A stretch of DNA of 64,000 nt from Pseudomonas sp. PSKL.D1 (GTDB lineage Bacteria > Pseudomonadota > Gammaproteobacteria > Pseudomonadales > Pseudomonadaceae): the NCBI RefSeq assembly GCF_028898945.1, contig NZ_CP118607.1, forward strand, positions 4,884,001 through 4,948,000. The letters run 5' to 3'. Each line of letters opens with the position of its first letter. The first letter of the stretch is position 1. Shown in pieces: positions 1 to 9,251 of this stretch. The notes under the pieces are model-generated. The model saw nothing but the letters and a program-made list of their open reading frames with translations. It had not been told where the DNA came from and searched no databases. Both the position numbers and the translations under genes were made by a program.

Positions 1-824
1 TGTTCGGTGCCTGCATAATTTTCAGGCTTAGTCTCGATGAAGCGGCTGGCGGCCTGCAGGTCGAGGATCGCCTTGTGCTCAGGGTTGGCCGGGTCGAGGT
101 CGAGGAAGGCTTTCTTGATCTTCTCTTTCAATGCCGGGTCCATGTTGCCACGCACGGTCCAGTTGTAGTCGTAGTAGGTCGGCGTGGTGGCAAACACCTT
201 GACCTTGCTGGTATCGACCTTGCCCGCATCGACCAGCTTCTGCCACACGCTGGCGTTCAACACGCCGCCATCGACCTTGCCAGCCTGGACCCAGGCCACG
301 GTGGCATCGTGGGCGCCGGAGTAGGCCACGCGGCTGAAGTAGCTCTCGGGCTTGATGTTGTCTTCCTTGAGCATGAAGTAGCGCGGCATCAGGCTGCCAG
401 ACGTCGACGAGATCGAACCGAAGGCGAAGGATTTACCCTTTAGGTCGGCCAGGCTCTTCACGGCCGGGTTGGCTGTGATGAACTTGGAGGTGAACTGGGC
501 ATCCTGTTCGCGCTGCACCAGCGGCGTGGCGGTCGGGTCTTTCAGGTGCACCTGCACGAAGGTGAACCCACCCAGCCAGGCCAGGTCCAGCCGGTCGCTG
601 GCAAGCGACTCGACCACCGCCGGGTAATCAGCCACCGGCACGAATTTAACCTCCATGCCCAATTGCTTGGTCAGGTACTCCCCCAACGGCTTGAACTTGC
701 GCAGCAGTTCGGTCGGTGCTTCATCCGGGATGGCACTAACCCGCAGGGTATCAGCAGCCTGGGCAACAACGGCACAGCAGGACAGCACGAGGCCAGCGGC
801 GAGCGCCATGGGGCGTTTGAGCAT
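1..824 (-). CDS. Periplasmic binding protein of a PhnD-like ABC importer, putative selenate type (partial)
   Basis: This gene is cut by the window start, so only about 274 N-terminal residues are visible. It encodes a periplasmic solute-binding protein. Residues 1-23 form a signal peptide ending in AQA, and the mature part resembles phosphonate/phosphite binding proteins of the PhnD family (segments such as [19 protein letters not shown] and [11 protein letters not shown]). ATG 824 has a GGAG ribosome site just upstream. It is divergent from selD, 123 bp away. The PhnD-like subfamily beside selD in pseudomonads is commonly annotated as a putative selenate importer, and the context here supports that. 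Phosphonate or phosphite uptake remains possible because the ligand cannot be read from sequence. Confidence 0.8.
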   Translation of the reverse strand, partial: MLKRPMALAAGLVLSCCAVVAQAADTLRVSAIPDEAPTELLRKFKPLGEYLTKQLGMEVKFVPVADYPAVVESLASDRLDLAWLGGFTFVQVHLKDPTATPLVQREQDAQFTSKFITANPAVKSLADLKGKSFAFGSISSTSGSLMPRYFMLKEDNIKPESYFSRVAYSGAHDATVAWVQAGKVDGGVLNASVWQKLVDAGKVDTSKVKVFATTPTYYDYNWTVRGNMDPALKEKIKKAFLDLDPANPEHKAILDLQAASRFIETKPENYAGTE

Positions 825-947
825 GGGTATTCTCCGGTCGAGAGCGGGCAGATGTCGGCATCCACGCCGACTTCGGGAAGTATAAGAGCCCATGGCGCAA
901 AGGCCAGCTTTGCTACAATCGCGCAACATATTGACCCCGAGGTGCGT

Positions 948-1982
948 ATGAGCGAGCCGATTCGCCTGACCCAGTACAGCCATGGCGCTGGCTGTGGCTG
1001 CAAGATCTCCCCCAAGGTGCTGGACGTGATCCTTGCCGAAAGCGGCACTCAGGCCCTGGACCCGAAATTGTGGGTCGGCAATGCCTCGCGGGACGACGCC
1101 GCCGTCTACGCCCTGGACGACGAGCGCGGGGTCGTGTCGACCACCGACTTCTTCATGCCCATCGTCGATGACCCCTACGATTTCGGCCGCATCGCTGCCA
1201 CCAATGCCATCAGCGACATCTATGCCATGGGCGGCGACCCGCTGATGGCCATTGCCATCCTGGGCTGGCCGGTCAATGTGCTGCCGCCGGAGGTAGCCCG
1301 CGAAGTGATCCGTGGTGGCCGTGCTGTCTGTGCCGAAGCTGGCATCCCGCTGGCGGGCGGGCACTCCATTGACGCCCCGGAGCCCATCTTCGGCCTGGCC
1401 GTCACCGGCGTGGTCAGCAAACGCCACCTCAAGCGCAACGATACTGCCAGCGCAGGCTGCAAGCTGTTCCTGACCAAACCCTTGGGCATCGGCATCCTCA
1501 CCACCGCCGAGAAAAAGGCCAAGCTGCGCGAGCAGGACCAGGGCCTGGCCCGTGACTGGATGTGCACACTGAACACCCCGGGCAGCCGCTTCGGCAAGCT
1601 TGCTGGTGTGAAGGCGATGACTGACGTGACCGGGTTTGGCCTGCTCGGCCACCTGGTCGAGCTGGCCGACGGCAGCGGCCTCACGGCACACCTGAATTAC
1701 GCCGCTGTACCGCGCCTGCCCAGCGTGGACCATTACCTGGCCGAAGGCTGCATTCCCGGCGGCACTTTGCGCAATTTCGAAAGCTACGGTCACAAAATCG
1801 GCCAGCTCAGCGACGAACAAAAGCACCTGCTGTGCGACCCGCAAACCAGCGGCGGCCTGCTGGTGGCGGTAAGCCCAGAAGGCGAAGCAGAATTCCTCAC
1901 GGTTGCCACCGATCTGGGGTTGAACCTGGCACCCATCGGCGTACTGGTGGAGCGACAGACCCACGCGGTCGAGGTGAATTGA
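948..1982 (+). CDS. selD: Selenide, water dikinase (selenophosphate synthase)
   Basis: SelD makes selenophosphate from selenide and ATP, the selenium donor for 2-selenouridine in tRNA and for selenocysteine. The 344-aa protein begins with the family N-terminus: the flexible loop [11 protein letters not shown] carries Cys16, Cys18 and Lys19, matching catalytic Cys17 and Lys20 of the E. coli enzyme. The catalytic position is cysteine, not selenocysteine. The reading frame is open much further upstream, but this conserved start and a GAGGTG ribosome site fix ATG 948. The stop codon overlaps the mnmH start by one base, so the two are translationally coupled. Confidence 0.97.
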   Translation: MSEPIRLTQYSHGAGCGCKISPKVLDVILAESGTQALDPKLWVGNASRDDAAVYALDDERGVVSTTDFFMPIVDDPYDFGRIAATNAISDIYAMGGDPLMAIAILGWPVNVLPPEVAREVIRGGRAVCAEAGIPLAGGHSIDAPEPIFGLAVTGVVSKRHLKRNDTASAGCKLFLTKPLGIGILTTAEKKAKLREQDQGLARDWMCTLNTPGSRFGKLAGVKAMTDVTGFGLLGHLVELADGSGLTAHLNYAAVPRLPSVDHYLAEGCIPGGTLRNFESYGHKIGQLSDEQKHLLCDPQTSGGLLVAVSPEGEAEFLTVATDLGLNLAPIGVLVERQTHAVEVN

Positions 1983-3079
1983 TGCGCCACGACTGCACCG
2001 ATTTTCGCCAGCTGTTCCTTGATGACGTGCCGATGATGGACATGCGCGCGCCCGTCGAATTCGCCAAAGGCGCCTTCCCCGGCGTCGTCAATCTGCCTCT
2101 GATGACTGACCAGGAACGGCAAAAGGTCGGCACATGCTTTAAACAGCAGGGCCAGGCCGCCGCCATCACGTTGGGCCACCAGTTGGTCAGTGGCGCCATC
2201 AAGCGTGAACGCCTGCATGCCTGGGCCAACTTCGCCAAAGCGCACCCTGAGGGTTACCTGTATTGCGCACGCGGCGGGCTGAGGTCGCTGATTGTGCAGC
2301 AGTGGCTACGCGATGAGGCTGGCATTGCCTACCCGCGTGTCAAAGGTGGCTACAAGGCGATGCGTACCTTCCTGCTGGATACCACCCAACAGGCGGTCGA
2401 ACACTGTGATTTCGTGCTGCTGGGCGGTTTTACCGGTACCGGCAAGACCGATGTGCTGCACCAGTTAAGTCACGTCCTGGACCTGGAAGGCCACGCCAAT
2501 CACCGGGGCTCCAGCTTTGGCAAACGCGCTACATCCCAGCCTTCGCAAATCGACTTCGAGAACAAACTGGCCGTCGACATCCTCAAGAAACGCGCCCGGG
2601 GCATCGAGCAATTCGTGCTTGAAGACGAAGGACGGATCGTTGGCAGTTGCACAGTGCCGCTGGCGTTGTATCAAGGGATGCAGCAGTACCCGATGGTGTG
2701 GCTTGAGGACAGCTTCGAGAACCGCGTCGAACGCATCCTGCGTGACTACGTGATCAACCTGTGTGTTGAGTTCATCGCGGTGCATGGCGACGAACTCGGC
2801 CGCCGTCTATTTGCCGAACGCATGCTGCAGAGCATGGCCAACATCCATAAGCGCTTGGGTGGCGAGCGCTTTCAGCGGCTGTCACTGATTTTGAGCCAAG
2901 CGCTGGAAGCTCAGCAGCGCAGTGGCTCGGTAGACTTGCACCGCGGCTGGATCGAAGGCTTGCTCAAGGAATACTACGACCCGATGTATGCCTTCCAGCG
3001 AGAGGCCAAGGCCGGGCGAATCGAGTTTGCCGGTAATTCGCTGGAAGTATTCGAGTACTTGAAAGCCAGGCGGCGATAG
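1982..3079 (+). CDS. mnmH: tRNA 2-selenouridine synthase (rhodanese + P-loop)
   Basis: MnmH (SelU/YbbB) converts 2-thiouridine to 2-selenouridine at the tRNA wobble position using selenophosphate and a geranylated intermediate. The 365-aa protein has an N-terminal rhodanese domain with the active-site loop YCARGGLRS (Cys95) and a C-terminal P-loop domain with Walker [10 protein letters not shown] at residues 148-156. It overlaps selD by one base, giving the standard selD-mnmH operon in which one gene makes selenophosphate and the other uses it. No selA, selB or selC is visible here, so tRNA modification is the only selenium use seen in this window. Confidence 0.96.
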   Translation: MRHDCTDFRQLFLDDVPMMDMRAPVEFAKGAFPGVVNLPLMTDQERQKVGTCFKQQGQAAAITLGHQLVSGAIKRERLHAWANFAKAHPEGYLYCARGGLRSLIVQQWLRDEAGIAYPRVKGGYKAMRTFLLDTTQQAVEHCDFVLLGGFTGTGKTDVLHQLSHVLDLEGHANHRGSSFGKRATSQPSQIDFENKLAVDILKKRARGIEQFVLEDEGRIVGSCTVPLALYQGMQQYPMVWLEDSFENRVERILRDYVINLCVEFIAVHGDELGRRLFAERMLQSMANIHKRLGGERFQRLSLILSQALEAQQRSGSVDLHRGWIEGLLKEYYDPMYAFQREAKAGRIEFAGNSLEVFEYLKARRR

Positions 3080-3088
3080 GGGCCGGCA

Positions 3089-3475
3089 TCACTGGCCCGG
3101 GCTGAGCACCCGTTGCAGCTCACTTGCCCGCTCCCGGGTCATGTCCAGCACACACATCACCCCTTCGAGCTGAGCCATGGTGCCGCCACTGGCCTGAACG
3201 TGGAACTTGCAGTTGCCATCACGGTAGCTCATCCACTGGCGCTGCACGTCGCGCAGGCTTTTTTGCTGGCCGGCATCCAGCTTGGCCATCAGCTGCTTGT
3301 AGACACGGTTCAGCCGTTCATCCTGCAGCTTGGTCTCAGCCTGTATGCACACGCTCATGGCCATGGTGCTGGAGGCTTTGTCCATGCACTCGGTGTAAGC
3401 CGGTGAGTTGTCGTCGGCCATCGCCATCGGCATAAAACCGGCCAGGGCCAAGCATGGTAAAAGTCGCATGTTCAT
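3089..3475 (-). CDS. LprI/DUF1311-family small exported protein
   Basis: A small protein (about 128 aa) with a signal peptide ending near AMA. Its mature part resembles the N-terminal domain of lysozyme inhibitor LprI (DUF1311): conserved cysteines (ECMDKA, SVCIQAE, DGNCKF) and the LRDVQRQWMSYRD segment typical of the family. Family members are periplasmic, and some inhibit lysozyme; the role here is not known. Several ATG codons follow an AAAAGG ribosome site, and 3475 gives the best spacing; 3481 or 3469 are also possible. The gene starts next to the stop of the upstream membrane-protein gene, suggesting a small operon. Confidence 0.75.
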   Translation of the reverse strand: MNMRLLPCLALAGFMPMAMADDNSPAYTECMDKASSTMAMSVCIQAETKLQDERLNRVYKQLMAKLDAGQQKSLRDVQRQWMSYRDGNCKFHVQASGGTMAQLEGVMCVLDMTRERASELQRVLSPGQ

Positions 3476-3486
3476 CATCATCCTTT

Positions 3487-4026
3487 TCAAAACGCTTGTG
3501 GTTGCTCAGGTGGCATCAGCACCTTGCCTGGCTCAAAGCGTAGTGAAGGCATTTGCGTTGCGGCATACAACAAAACCGAAATAGTTGCGATCAATGCCAC
3601 ATCGGGCCAGCGCCAACCTGGCATGTCGGCTGCGTTGCTGGCCTTCCAGCAATGCCAGGCCTGCCCCGCACAGAACACGAAAATGGCAGCCAACCAGAGA
3701 TAGAAGCCCGCGCCGAAGCCGGTGCGGTCCTGAAACTCATAGCTGATGTTGTCGGGCAGGCGCTCGATGCCGAAGCTGGTCAACGCCAGGTACAGCGCGC
3801 CCAAGCCGATCAGCAATGCCAGGCGTCGAAACCGACGGTGGGCCAGGACCGCTAACGCCAGTAACGGGTTGGCGAACCATTGGAACAGCCCGAACGGCAT
3901 GCCCCAAGGCCCGTACAGCAACATCTGCAAAGCTGGCATATGCCTGCCGCCACTCATGAACGCACCGTCGAAACAAAGGCCGAGTGCATAAAGGGCGAGG
4001 CTGAAAGCTATGTAGAAAGCCGTCAT
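3487..4026 (-). CDS. Unrecognised multi-pass membrane protein
   Basis: A 179-aa hydrophobic protein that I do not recognise. It shows about four membrane segments: residues 1-22, around 52-62 plus 67-85, around 105-120, and 140-155. The polar C-terminus ends in PPEQPQAF. Its ATG overlaps the stop of the upstream acetyltransferase gene in an ATGA arrangement, and its own stop lies next to the LprI-like gene, so the three genes probably form one transcript. There are no catalytic motifs. It is a real gene by length, coupling and coding character, but the function is unknown. Confidence 0.7.
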   Translation of the reverse strand: MTAFYIAFSLALYALGLCFDGAFMSGGRHMPALQMLLYGPWGMPFGLFQWFANPLLALAVLAHRRFRRLALLIGLGALYLALTSFGIERLPDNISYEFQDRTGFGAGFYLWLAAIFVFCAGQAWHCWKASNAADMPGWRWPDVALIATISVLLYAATQMPSLRFEPGKVLMPPEQPQAF

Positions 4027-4586
4027 GCCACGGGTGGCTCAAGCAGCAGGCCATAGATACCTGAGTCGGACAACTCGCCCGCCACGCACCAGCGGGCACG
4101 CAGCAGCCCTTCGAGGACGAAGCCCTGGCGCTCCAACGTACGTGCGGAACCCTGGTTGCGCGGGTCGATTTCTGCTTCCAGACGGCGCATATGCAAAGTG
4201 TGGGCAAGGTAATCGATGAAGCATGTCAATGCCTCGTCCATGTAACCCCTGCCCTGCACCACGCTGGCCAGGCAATAGCCAATCTCACCGCGGCGGGAAG
4301 CGTCATCAATGTTGAACAGCTGAACCATGCCGATCAGCTCGCCGTTGTCGCGACGATACATACCCAACTTGAGCTGACCGCCGCTGGCATAGGCTTCGCG
4401 GTCGGCGGCCAAGGCACTTTCAGCCTCGCCAAGATTGTTCCATGGCGCATGGTGCCAGTAACGCATCACCTCGGGGTCGGCCATTATCGTCAGCCATTGC
4501 TCGGCATCCGCATGCCGCATCGGGCGCAGATGCAAGCGTGGGCTATCGAGGCAGAGGTCAGTGGGGAAACTGCGGGGTGGGGTCAC
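4023..4586 (-). CDS. GNAT-family N-acetyltransferase (RimJ/RimL-like)
   Basis: A GNAT acetyltransferase of the RimJ/RimL type, which transfers acetyl from acetyl-CoA to an amine. Family landmarks are the N-terminal SPRLHLRPMRHADAEQW segment, the central strand RRGEIGYCLA, the acetyl-CoA binding loop VQGRGYMDEAL, and the C-terminal N-x-G-S-x-R-x-L-E-R-x-G-F motif. I chose GTG 4586 because AGGAG lies seven bases upstream; ATG 4604 lacks a ribosome site and would add six residues. The protein is then 187 aa. It overlaps the membrane-protein gene by four bases. The substrate cannot be predicted; ribosomal proteins or small molecules are both possible. Confidence 0.85.
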   Translation of the reverse strand: MTPPRSFPTDLCLDSPRLHLRPMRHADAEQWLTIMADPEVMRYWHHAPWNNLGEAESALAADREAYASGGQLKLGMYRRDNGELIGMVQLFNIDDASRRGEIGYCLASVVQGRGYMDEALTCFIDYLAHTLHMRRLEAEIDPRNQGSARTLERQGFVLEGLLRARWCVAGELSDSGIYGLLLEPPVA

Positions 4587-4655
4587 GCCGGATCTCCTGT
4601 CCATTGCTGGGGAGATGACAGTTTAACTGCATGCGCCCCGGCCAAGCACCCTGCT

Positions 4656-5039
4656 TCAGGCTACCTCTGCGCCATCATCTGGCCAATGCGGTTCGTTGGC
4701 GCCAGGCGGTGTCAGTGGCGGCAGGCCATAAGCTGCTCGCGCATCATCGCAACTGGCGTTATGCACACCGTTTTCCCACGACGCTTCGAACTCGCGGCAA
4801 GGGCTGGAACGGTTGGCGTAGATGGTGCACGCCACTTCTTTACCGATCTCGCCCTGCAGGCTTGTGCAGCGGCAAGGCTTGGCATCGGTGCCGATCATCG
4901 CGACCCGGGTGGGGTTGATCTGCACCACCAGATCATCCGGCACAAGGCCTCCGGCAGATTGGCATTCGCCCCAGAAGAAGGACACACGGAAGTACCCGCA
5001 GCAGGCGCCGCAGTCAAGGCAAGGGTTGTTTTCGGGCAT
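4656..5039 (-). CDS. YkgJ-family cysteine-cluster protein
   Basis: A 127-aa protein of the YkgJ (zinc- or iron-chelating) family. The defining N-terminal cluster CLDCGACCGYF is present, followed by further cysteines in KPCRCTSL, VACTIY, SSPCREFE and ASCDDAR, enough for one metal or iron-sulfur site. The family's biochemical role is unsettled. The ribosome site before ATG 5039 is weak. It stands alone; the next gene on the same strand starts 180 bp upstream and ends with a hairpin. A second, distantly related YkgJ protein lies at 46536-47270. Confidence 0.8.
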   Translation of the reverse strand: MPENNPCLDCGACCGYFRVSFFWGECQSAGGLVPDDLVVQINPTRVAMIGTDAKPCRCTSLQGEIGKEVACTIYANRSSPCREFEASWENGVHNASCDDARAAYGLPPLTPPGANEPHWPDDGAEVA

Positions 5040-5182
5040 GATGGCACGGAGGGAAGGTTGTTGTTATCGGGGCGAGCCCGCGGCGCCATTTGTAATCGAA
5101 GCCGGGGTTGCTGAGAAGAGGGGGAATGCAAATAAATATTGCCGCTGATCTGACAGAGCGCAACGCTGCTCTGTGTCGCCTT

Positions 5183-5213
5183 CAAGCGGTCAGCCTCGGC
5201 AGGTGACCGCTTG
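5183..5213 (-). terminator. Hairpin after the alpha/beta-hydrolase gene
   Basis: A perfect 10-bp inverted repeat (CAAGCGGTCA / TGACCGCTTG) with an 11-base loop starts six bases after the stop codon of the upstream hydrolase gene. No run of T follows on either strand, so it may be a rho-dependent pause, an mRNA 3' stabiliser or a weak terminator. The remaining 5040-5182 gap shows nothing else I can support. Confidence 0.45.
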
Positions 5214-5219
5214 TAAAAC

Positions 5220-6347
5220 TCAACGCAACAGGTTGAAGGCACTAACGTCCTGACACAGCTGGCTTAGCCCTTCGGCAGGGGTCAGGTTCTCACCAGATAT
5301 CTTGCTGAAGGTCGCATCTGCGTCACCAAGGTGAACAAGGCGATCAGCCTCAGCGCCTTCGGTAATCACGGTATAGGAGTTTCGGCGCATAGCTTGATAT
5401 TTGCTGTCATCAGCACTGATGGAATCGAGATACTTGTTCACTTGATCGTCAGTCAGCCCCAGGCATTTATCCAGCGTCACCCCCCAGCGAGTCAGGCAGA
5501 CCTCGGCCAGGTGACGCACAATGAGGCCAGGCTCTGCAAGCACTTTACCGCTGCCACCACCGTCGACCGAAGCATTCCCTACCAGCGTGGCATGACGCCC
5601 AGGCATTGGATAAATGCGCATGCGTGTGCCGCCAGCGGCAGTGGGGATCACACACGCAAAACCTTTTGAACGCTCATCACGAGAGAAGAAACCAACGTAC
5701 TCTTTGACATTGCCAGCCAGCTTGACCCTGTGAGACTGCAAATTACCGATACCCGGAACCGGGTCAATTGCAAAAATGTTGACTGGAATGTTCTTCAGTT
5801 CAGGATCCTGGGCCATCGCATTAGCGAGCATGTGGCAACTGATACCGCCTCGGCTCCACCCAACCAGGTTGACTTGGGTCGGAATCAGAGGTTTGCGGAA
5901 CTGAGCGATAATCTGTTGTTGCAGCTCTTGGGGGGTCGGATGACGCTTGCCATAACTGTGGGAGCGCCAGAACCAGGCCCCGCTAGCCGTAGCATCAGGA
6001 ATAGGTACATCTGCCTTTTTCAGTGTTTCGTATTCCGCTTCGCTAAGCTCGGTTCGCTGCCAATCGCTCTTGCCCTTAATGACATGCAGCGCGTGGGAAA
6101 CATTTTCTTCCCACCCCGTGCCAAACAAAGTGCCCCTCAAGCTGAAGTAACCGCCAGGCTTGGTGAATAGTTCGTCATCTTGTTGGTTGCCACTGCCAGG
6201 CCCATCAACGGCAATCCAATTGGCAAATTCGCGATCCTGATCATGGCTGGCGAGCGTAGAAACCAACTCGCCGTTCCAGAAATTAGGGTTCGTATCATCG
6301 AATCGATGCGAGCCGGTTCCGCAAAAATAGACTGTAAATACACTCAC
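5220..6347 (-). CDS. Alpha/beta-hydrolase (lipase-like) protein of unknown role
   Basis: A 375-aa protein with a probable serine-hydrolase core. The nucleophile elbow is G-W-S-R-G (Ser165), preceded by a hydrophobic strand (VNLVGW). Asp195 in IFAIDPVPG and His252 in MPGRHATL are plausible triad partners. The N-terminus (YFCGTGSHRFDD) and GPGSGNQQDDEL resemble unnamed proteins of Pseudomonas and other gammaproteobacteria that I recall as putative effectors or lipases. I see no signal peptide. GTG 6347 is chosen because AGGAG lies eight bases upstream; the frame extends to TTG 6368. Base composition looks less GC-rich than the neighbours, suggesting transfer. No VgrG, Hcp or immunity gene is adjacent. 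Confidence 0.65.
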   Translation of the reverse strand: MSVFTVYFCGTGSHRFDDTNPNFWNGELVSTLASHDQDREFANWIAVDGPGSGNQQDDELFTKPGGYFSLRGTLFGTGWEENVSHALHVIKGKSDWQRTELSEAEYETLKKADVPIPDATASGAWFWRSHSYGKRHPTPQELQQQIIAQFRKPLIPTQVNLVGWSRGGISCHMLANAMAQDPELKNIPVNIFAIDPVPGIGNLQSHRVKLAGNVKEYVGFFSRDERSKGFACVIPTAAGGTRMRIYPMPGRHATLVGNASVDGGGSGKVLAEPGLIVRHLAEVCLTRWGVTLDKCLGLTDDQVNKYLDSISADDSKYQAMRRNSYTVITEGAEADRLVHLGDADATFSKISGENLTPAEGLSQLCQDVSAFNLLR

Positions 6348-6478
6348 TTTGCACACTCCTACTGTCAATGAGTGTACAAAGCTATGAGTACATCAGGCTT
6401 GTTAGCAGACGGAAAATCTGCGGCCAGATGCAAGCGTGCCGCAAGTGGACAACCTGCTTGCGGCGAAATCTCGCTTGC

Positions 6479-7687
6479 TTACTCCCGGTTCAGACCATCA
6501 GCCCTGAACATCTGCCGAATACCGCGAATTGCCTGACGTATACGGTCCTGATTTTCGATCAGTGCAAAGCGCACATGGTCATCACCGTAATCACCGAACC
6601 CAATCCCCGGCGAGACGCACACTTTGGCATCTGCCAGCAGCTTCTTGGAGAACTCCAGCGACCCGAGGTGAGCGTATTGCTCAGGGATTTTCGCCCAGAC
6701 ATACATGGAAGCCTTGGGGTTCTCGACCATCCAGCCAAGCTCATGCAGCCCCTTCACCAGCAAGTTGCGACGCTGCCGGTACTGTTCGGCAATATCGCGC
6801 ACACATTGCTGGTCACCCTCCAGCGCTGCGATCGCCGCGACCTGCAGTGGGGTGAAGGTACCGTAGTCGTGGTAGCTCTTGATGCGCGCCAGGGCGCTGA
6901 CCAGTTCCGGGTTACCGACCATGAAGCCGATCCGCCAGCCAGCCATGTTGTAGCTCTTGGACAGGGTAAAGAACTCCACCGCGATGTCCTTGGCGCCAGG
7001 CACCTGCATGATCGAAGGAGCCTTCCAGCCGTCGTAGACGATATCAGCGTAGGCCAGGTCGTGGACCACCAGCACATCGTACTGCTTGGCCAAGGCCACC
7101 ACGCGCTCGAAGAAATCGAGTTCAACGCACTGGGCAGTCGGGTTGGAAGGGAAGCCCAAGATCATCATCTTCGGCTTGGGGATCGATTCACGGATCGCCC
7201 GCTCCAACTCGTTGAAGAAATCCACACCCGGCAACAGTGGCACGGAGCGCACCTGGGCGCCGGCAATAACGGCACCGTAGATATGGATCGGGTAGCTCGG
7301 GTTCGGCACCAACACGGTGTCGCCATGGTCAAGGGTGCCGAGCATCAGGTGCGCCAGGCCTTCTTTGGAACCGATGGTGACAATGGCTTCGCTTTCCGGG
7401 TCGATGGCGACGTCGTAGCGCTCTTTGTACCAGTTGGAGATGGCACGGCGCAGGCGCGGGATACCGCGGGAAGTGGAGTAACCATGTGTGTCTTCGCGCT
7501 GAGCAACCTGTACCAGCTTATCGACGATGTGCGGCGGCGTAGCACCGTCAGGGTTGCCCATGCTCAAGTCAATGATGTCCTCGCCACGGCGACGGGCAGC
7601 CATCTTGAGTTCGGCGGTGATATTGAAGACGTATGGGGGAAGACGATCGATGCGCGCGAAGCGGCGCGGCGAACCTGGGTTGGCCAT
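6479..7687 (-). CDS. alaC: Alanine-forming aminotransferase, AlaC family
   Basis: A 402-aa pyridoxal-phosphate enzyme of fold type I. It matches the AlaC/YfdZ group, which moves the amino group from glutamate to pyruvate to make alanine. Visible motifs are the N-terminal [13 protein letters not shown], the cofactor region [10 protein letters not shown], the N-P-T loop FPSNPTAQ, Asp210 in VVHDLAYAD, and Lys244 in [12 protein letters not shown], which would form the Schiff base. It is monocistronic: about 130 bp separates it from the hydrolase gene, and a REP element and terminator lie upstream. Related aminotransferases of the aspartate family are the alternative. Confidence 0.9.
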   Translation of the reverse strand: MANPGSPRRFARIDRLPPYVFNITAELKMAARRRGEDIIDLSMGNPDGATPPHIVDKLVQVAQREDTHGYSTSRGIPRLRRAISNWYKERYDVAIDPESEAIVTIGSKEGLAHLMLGTLDHGDTVLVPNPSYPIHIYGAVIAGAQVRSVPLLPGVDFFNELERAIRESIPKPKMMILGFPSNPTAQCVELDFFERVVALAKQYDVLVVHDLAYADIVYDGWKAPSIMQVPGAKDIAVEFFTLSKSYNMAGWRIGFMVGNPELVSALARIKSYHDYGTFTPLQVAAIAALEGDQQCVRDIAEQYRQRRNLLVKGLHELGWMVENPKASMYVWAKIPEQYAHLGSLEFSKKLLADAKVCVSPGIGFGDYGDDHVRFALIENQDRIRQAIRGIRQMFRADGLNRE

Positions 7688-7851
7688 GGTTTCCTCTGAG
7701 GACGTAAGCGCCCGGAACCGTCCGAGCGACGCTGGCCGATGTGGCGGCCTGAATCAGAAGATAATGCCGAAACAGGATTTATGTAAAGGACAATTTCCTG
7801 TTTTTATTAATCTTTTCAGATCTATTTTTTGAAAATCAAAGATTTATGCTT

Positions 7852-7962
7852 TGCCTGTGCCGGCCCTTTCGCGGGTAAACCCGCTCCCACTGGGTTACTT
7901 GCAAGCCTGTGGGAGCGGCGGTTCGCCGCTGCGATTTACCCGCGAAAGGGCCGACACAGGCA
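7852..7962. repeat. REP/BIME palindrome, P. putida type
   Basis: Two inverted arms of about 28 bp (TGCCTGTGCCGGCCCTTTCG at left, its near complement ending at 7962) enclose CCCGCTCCCAC and GTGGGAGCGGCGG. This is the usual dimeric REP (BIME) form of P. putida genomes. It lies outside coding sequence, downstream of the cyo terminator. Confidence 0.85.
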
Positions 7963-7971
7963 AACGCGCAT

Positions 7972-8001
7972 AAAAAAACCCGGCACATGGCCGGGTTTTT
8001 T
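7972..8001 (-). terminator. Rho-independent terminator of the cyo operon
   Basis: A GC stem (ACCCGGC / GCCGGGT, loop about five bases) is flanked by A and T runs of six or more, 19 bases after the cyoE stop. The symmetric A/T tracts make it potentially bidirectional. Confidence 0.9.
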
Positions 8002-8019
8002 GTGTAACAGGCACGTGTA

Positions 8020-8907
8020 TCAGCGCGCGTAGGTCATCAGCACGTCCGCAGCGGTCTGGCTGTCCACACCCATCATCACGCTCAGGGCAGTGACAGTCAG
8101 GATGGAGAAGCCGAACACCTTGCGAGCCCACTTGCTGTCGTCCTCGGCCTTGTAGCCACCCCAAGCCATGTACAGCCAATACAGGCCCATGGCTGCTGCC
8201 ACGGCCAGGTAGCCGAGGCCGGCGTAACCGCCAAGGGTGAGCATCAGGGTTGCGAGCACGAAAGCCAGCACGTACAACACGATCTGCTTTTTCGCAGCCA
8301 GGATGCCACGTGCCACCGGCAGAACCGGAATGTTGGCAGCGCTGTAGTCCTTGAAGCGGAAGATGGCGATGGCGAAGCTGTGCGGCATCTGCCACAGGCT
8401 GAACATCACCAGCAGGGTCACTGCAGCCAGGTCGAAGCTGTTGCTGACGGCGCAGTAGCCGATCACCGGAGGCATGGCACCGGACAGGCTGCCGACCAAG
8501 GTGCCGTGCACCGATTTACGCTTCAGCCACAGGCTGTAGAAACCGACGTAGACGATGAAGCCGATCAGCGCACAGAACGCCGCCAGTGGGTTGGCCTGAA
8601 CATACAGCAGGCTGAAACCCGCCACCCCGAGCAGGGTGGCGTAAGCCAGCGCGAGGGGCAGCGACATGCCACCCTGCACCATGACGCGGTTCTTGGTGCG
8701 CTCCATCTTGTGGTCGATGTCACGGTCGATGCAGTTGTTGAACACGCAACCGGACGCAACCACCAGGGAAGTCCCAATAACCACCGCCAGGAACAGGGCG
8801 AAATCTACATGGCCCTTCGAGGCAAGGAAAAAACCGCCTGCCACGGAAAGCACGTTACCGAAAATGATCCCCGGTTTGGTGATTTGGATAAAGTGCTTAA
8901 CGGACAT
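8020..8907 (-). CDS. cyoE: Protoheme IX farnesyltransferase (heme O synthase)
   Basis: CyoE attaches a farnesyl group to heme b, making heme O for the bo3 oxidase. The 295-aa protein is a multi-helix member of the UbiA prenyltransferase superfamily. It has the first aspartate-rich motif NNCIDRDID and the conserved segment KMERTKNR, with a second polar loop around [12 protein letters not shown]. It is the last gene of the cyoABCDE operon, 11 bp after cyoD, and is followed by a REP and a terminator. Confidence 0.96.
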   Translation of the reverse strand: MSVKHFIQITKPGIIFGNVLSVAGGFFLASKGHVDFALFLAVVIGTSLVVASGCVFNNCIDRDIDHKMERTKNRVMVQGGMSLPLALAYATLLGVAGFSLLYVQANPLAAFCALIGFIVYVGFYSLWLKRKSVHGTLVGSLSGAMPPVIGYCAVSNSFDLAAVTLLVMFSLWQMPHSFAIAIFRFKDYSAANIPVLPVARGILAAKKQIVLYVLAFVLATLMLTLGGYAGLGYLAVAAAMGLYWLYMAWGGYKAEDDSKWARKVFGFSILTVTALSVMMGVDSQTAADVLMTYAR

Positions 8908-8918
8908 GCAGTCTTACC

Positions 8919-9251
8919 TCACTTGGCCATCATTTCGAAGTGGATGCTGAACATGATCCACAGCGACAGGCCGACCAGCAGTGCAATTACCAGTACGGTG
9001 AACAGGAACGTCGACACATTGGAGCGCTGCTCTTTCGAGCGGTCCATGTGCAGGAAGTACACAAGGTGCACCACCACCTGAATGACGGCCATGGCCACCA
9101 CGATCAGGACGGTCAGGTTCTTCGGCAGGCTTGGGAACATCACCAGGCCAAACGGGATCGCGGTCAGGATGATCGACAGTACAAAGCCGATCATGTACGA
9201 CTTGACGCTACCGTGGTTACCTTCGTGATGAGTGTCGTGTGCGTTAGCCAT
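8919..9251 (-). CDS. cyoD: Cytochrome bo3 ubiquinol oxidase subunit IV
   Basis: A 110-aa subunit IV with three transmembrane segments (about residues 18-36, 45-65 and 80-100) and the typical HLVYFLHMDRSKEQR loop between segments two and three. It stabilises CuB and heme binding in subunit I in the inner-membrane complex. Its ATG overlaps the cyoC stop by one base. Confidence 0.95.
   Translation of the reverse strand: MANAHDTHHEGNHGSVKSYMIGFVLSIILTAIPFGLVMFPSLPKNLTVLIVVAMAVIQVVVHLVYFLHMDRSKEQRSNVSTFLFTVLVIALLVGLSLWIMFSIHFEMMAK

Larger units (their letters stand above)
7688..8019. other. Intergenic gap between cyoE and alaC
   Basis: A 332-bp gap between two genes on the same strand. It holds the AT-rich alaC upstream region (about 7740-7850), where the alaC promoter should lie although I cannot place its boxes with confidence, then the REP palindrome and the cyo terminator listed separately. 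Confidence 0.6.

Noticed and set aside
546..947. Upstream extension of the selD frame by 134 codons
   Set aside because: The extension lies antisense to the binding-protein gene and precedes the conserved SelD N-terminus; the ribosome site is at 948.
6368..7699. A 443-codon plus-strand frame opposite alaC
   Set aside because: It is antisense to a clear aminotransferase and rich in His, Gln and Arg, as expected of a shadow frame.
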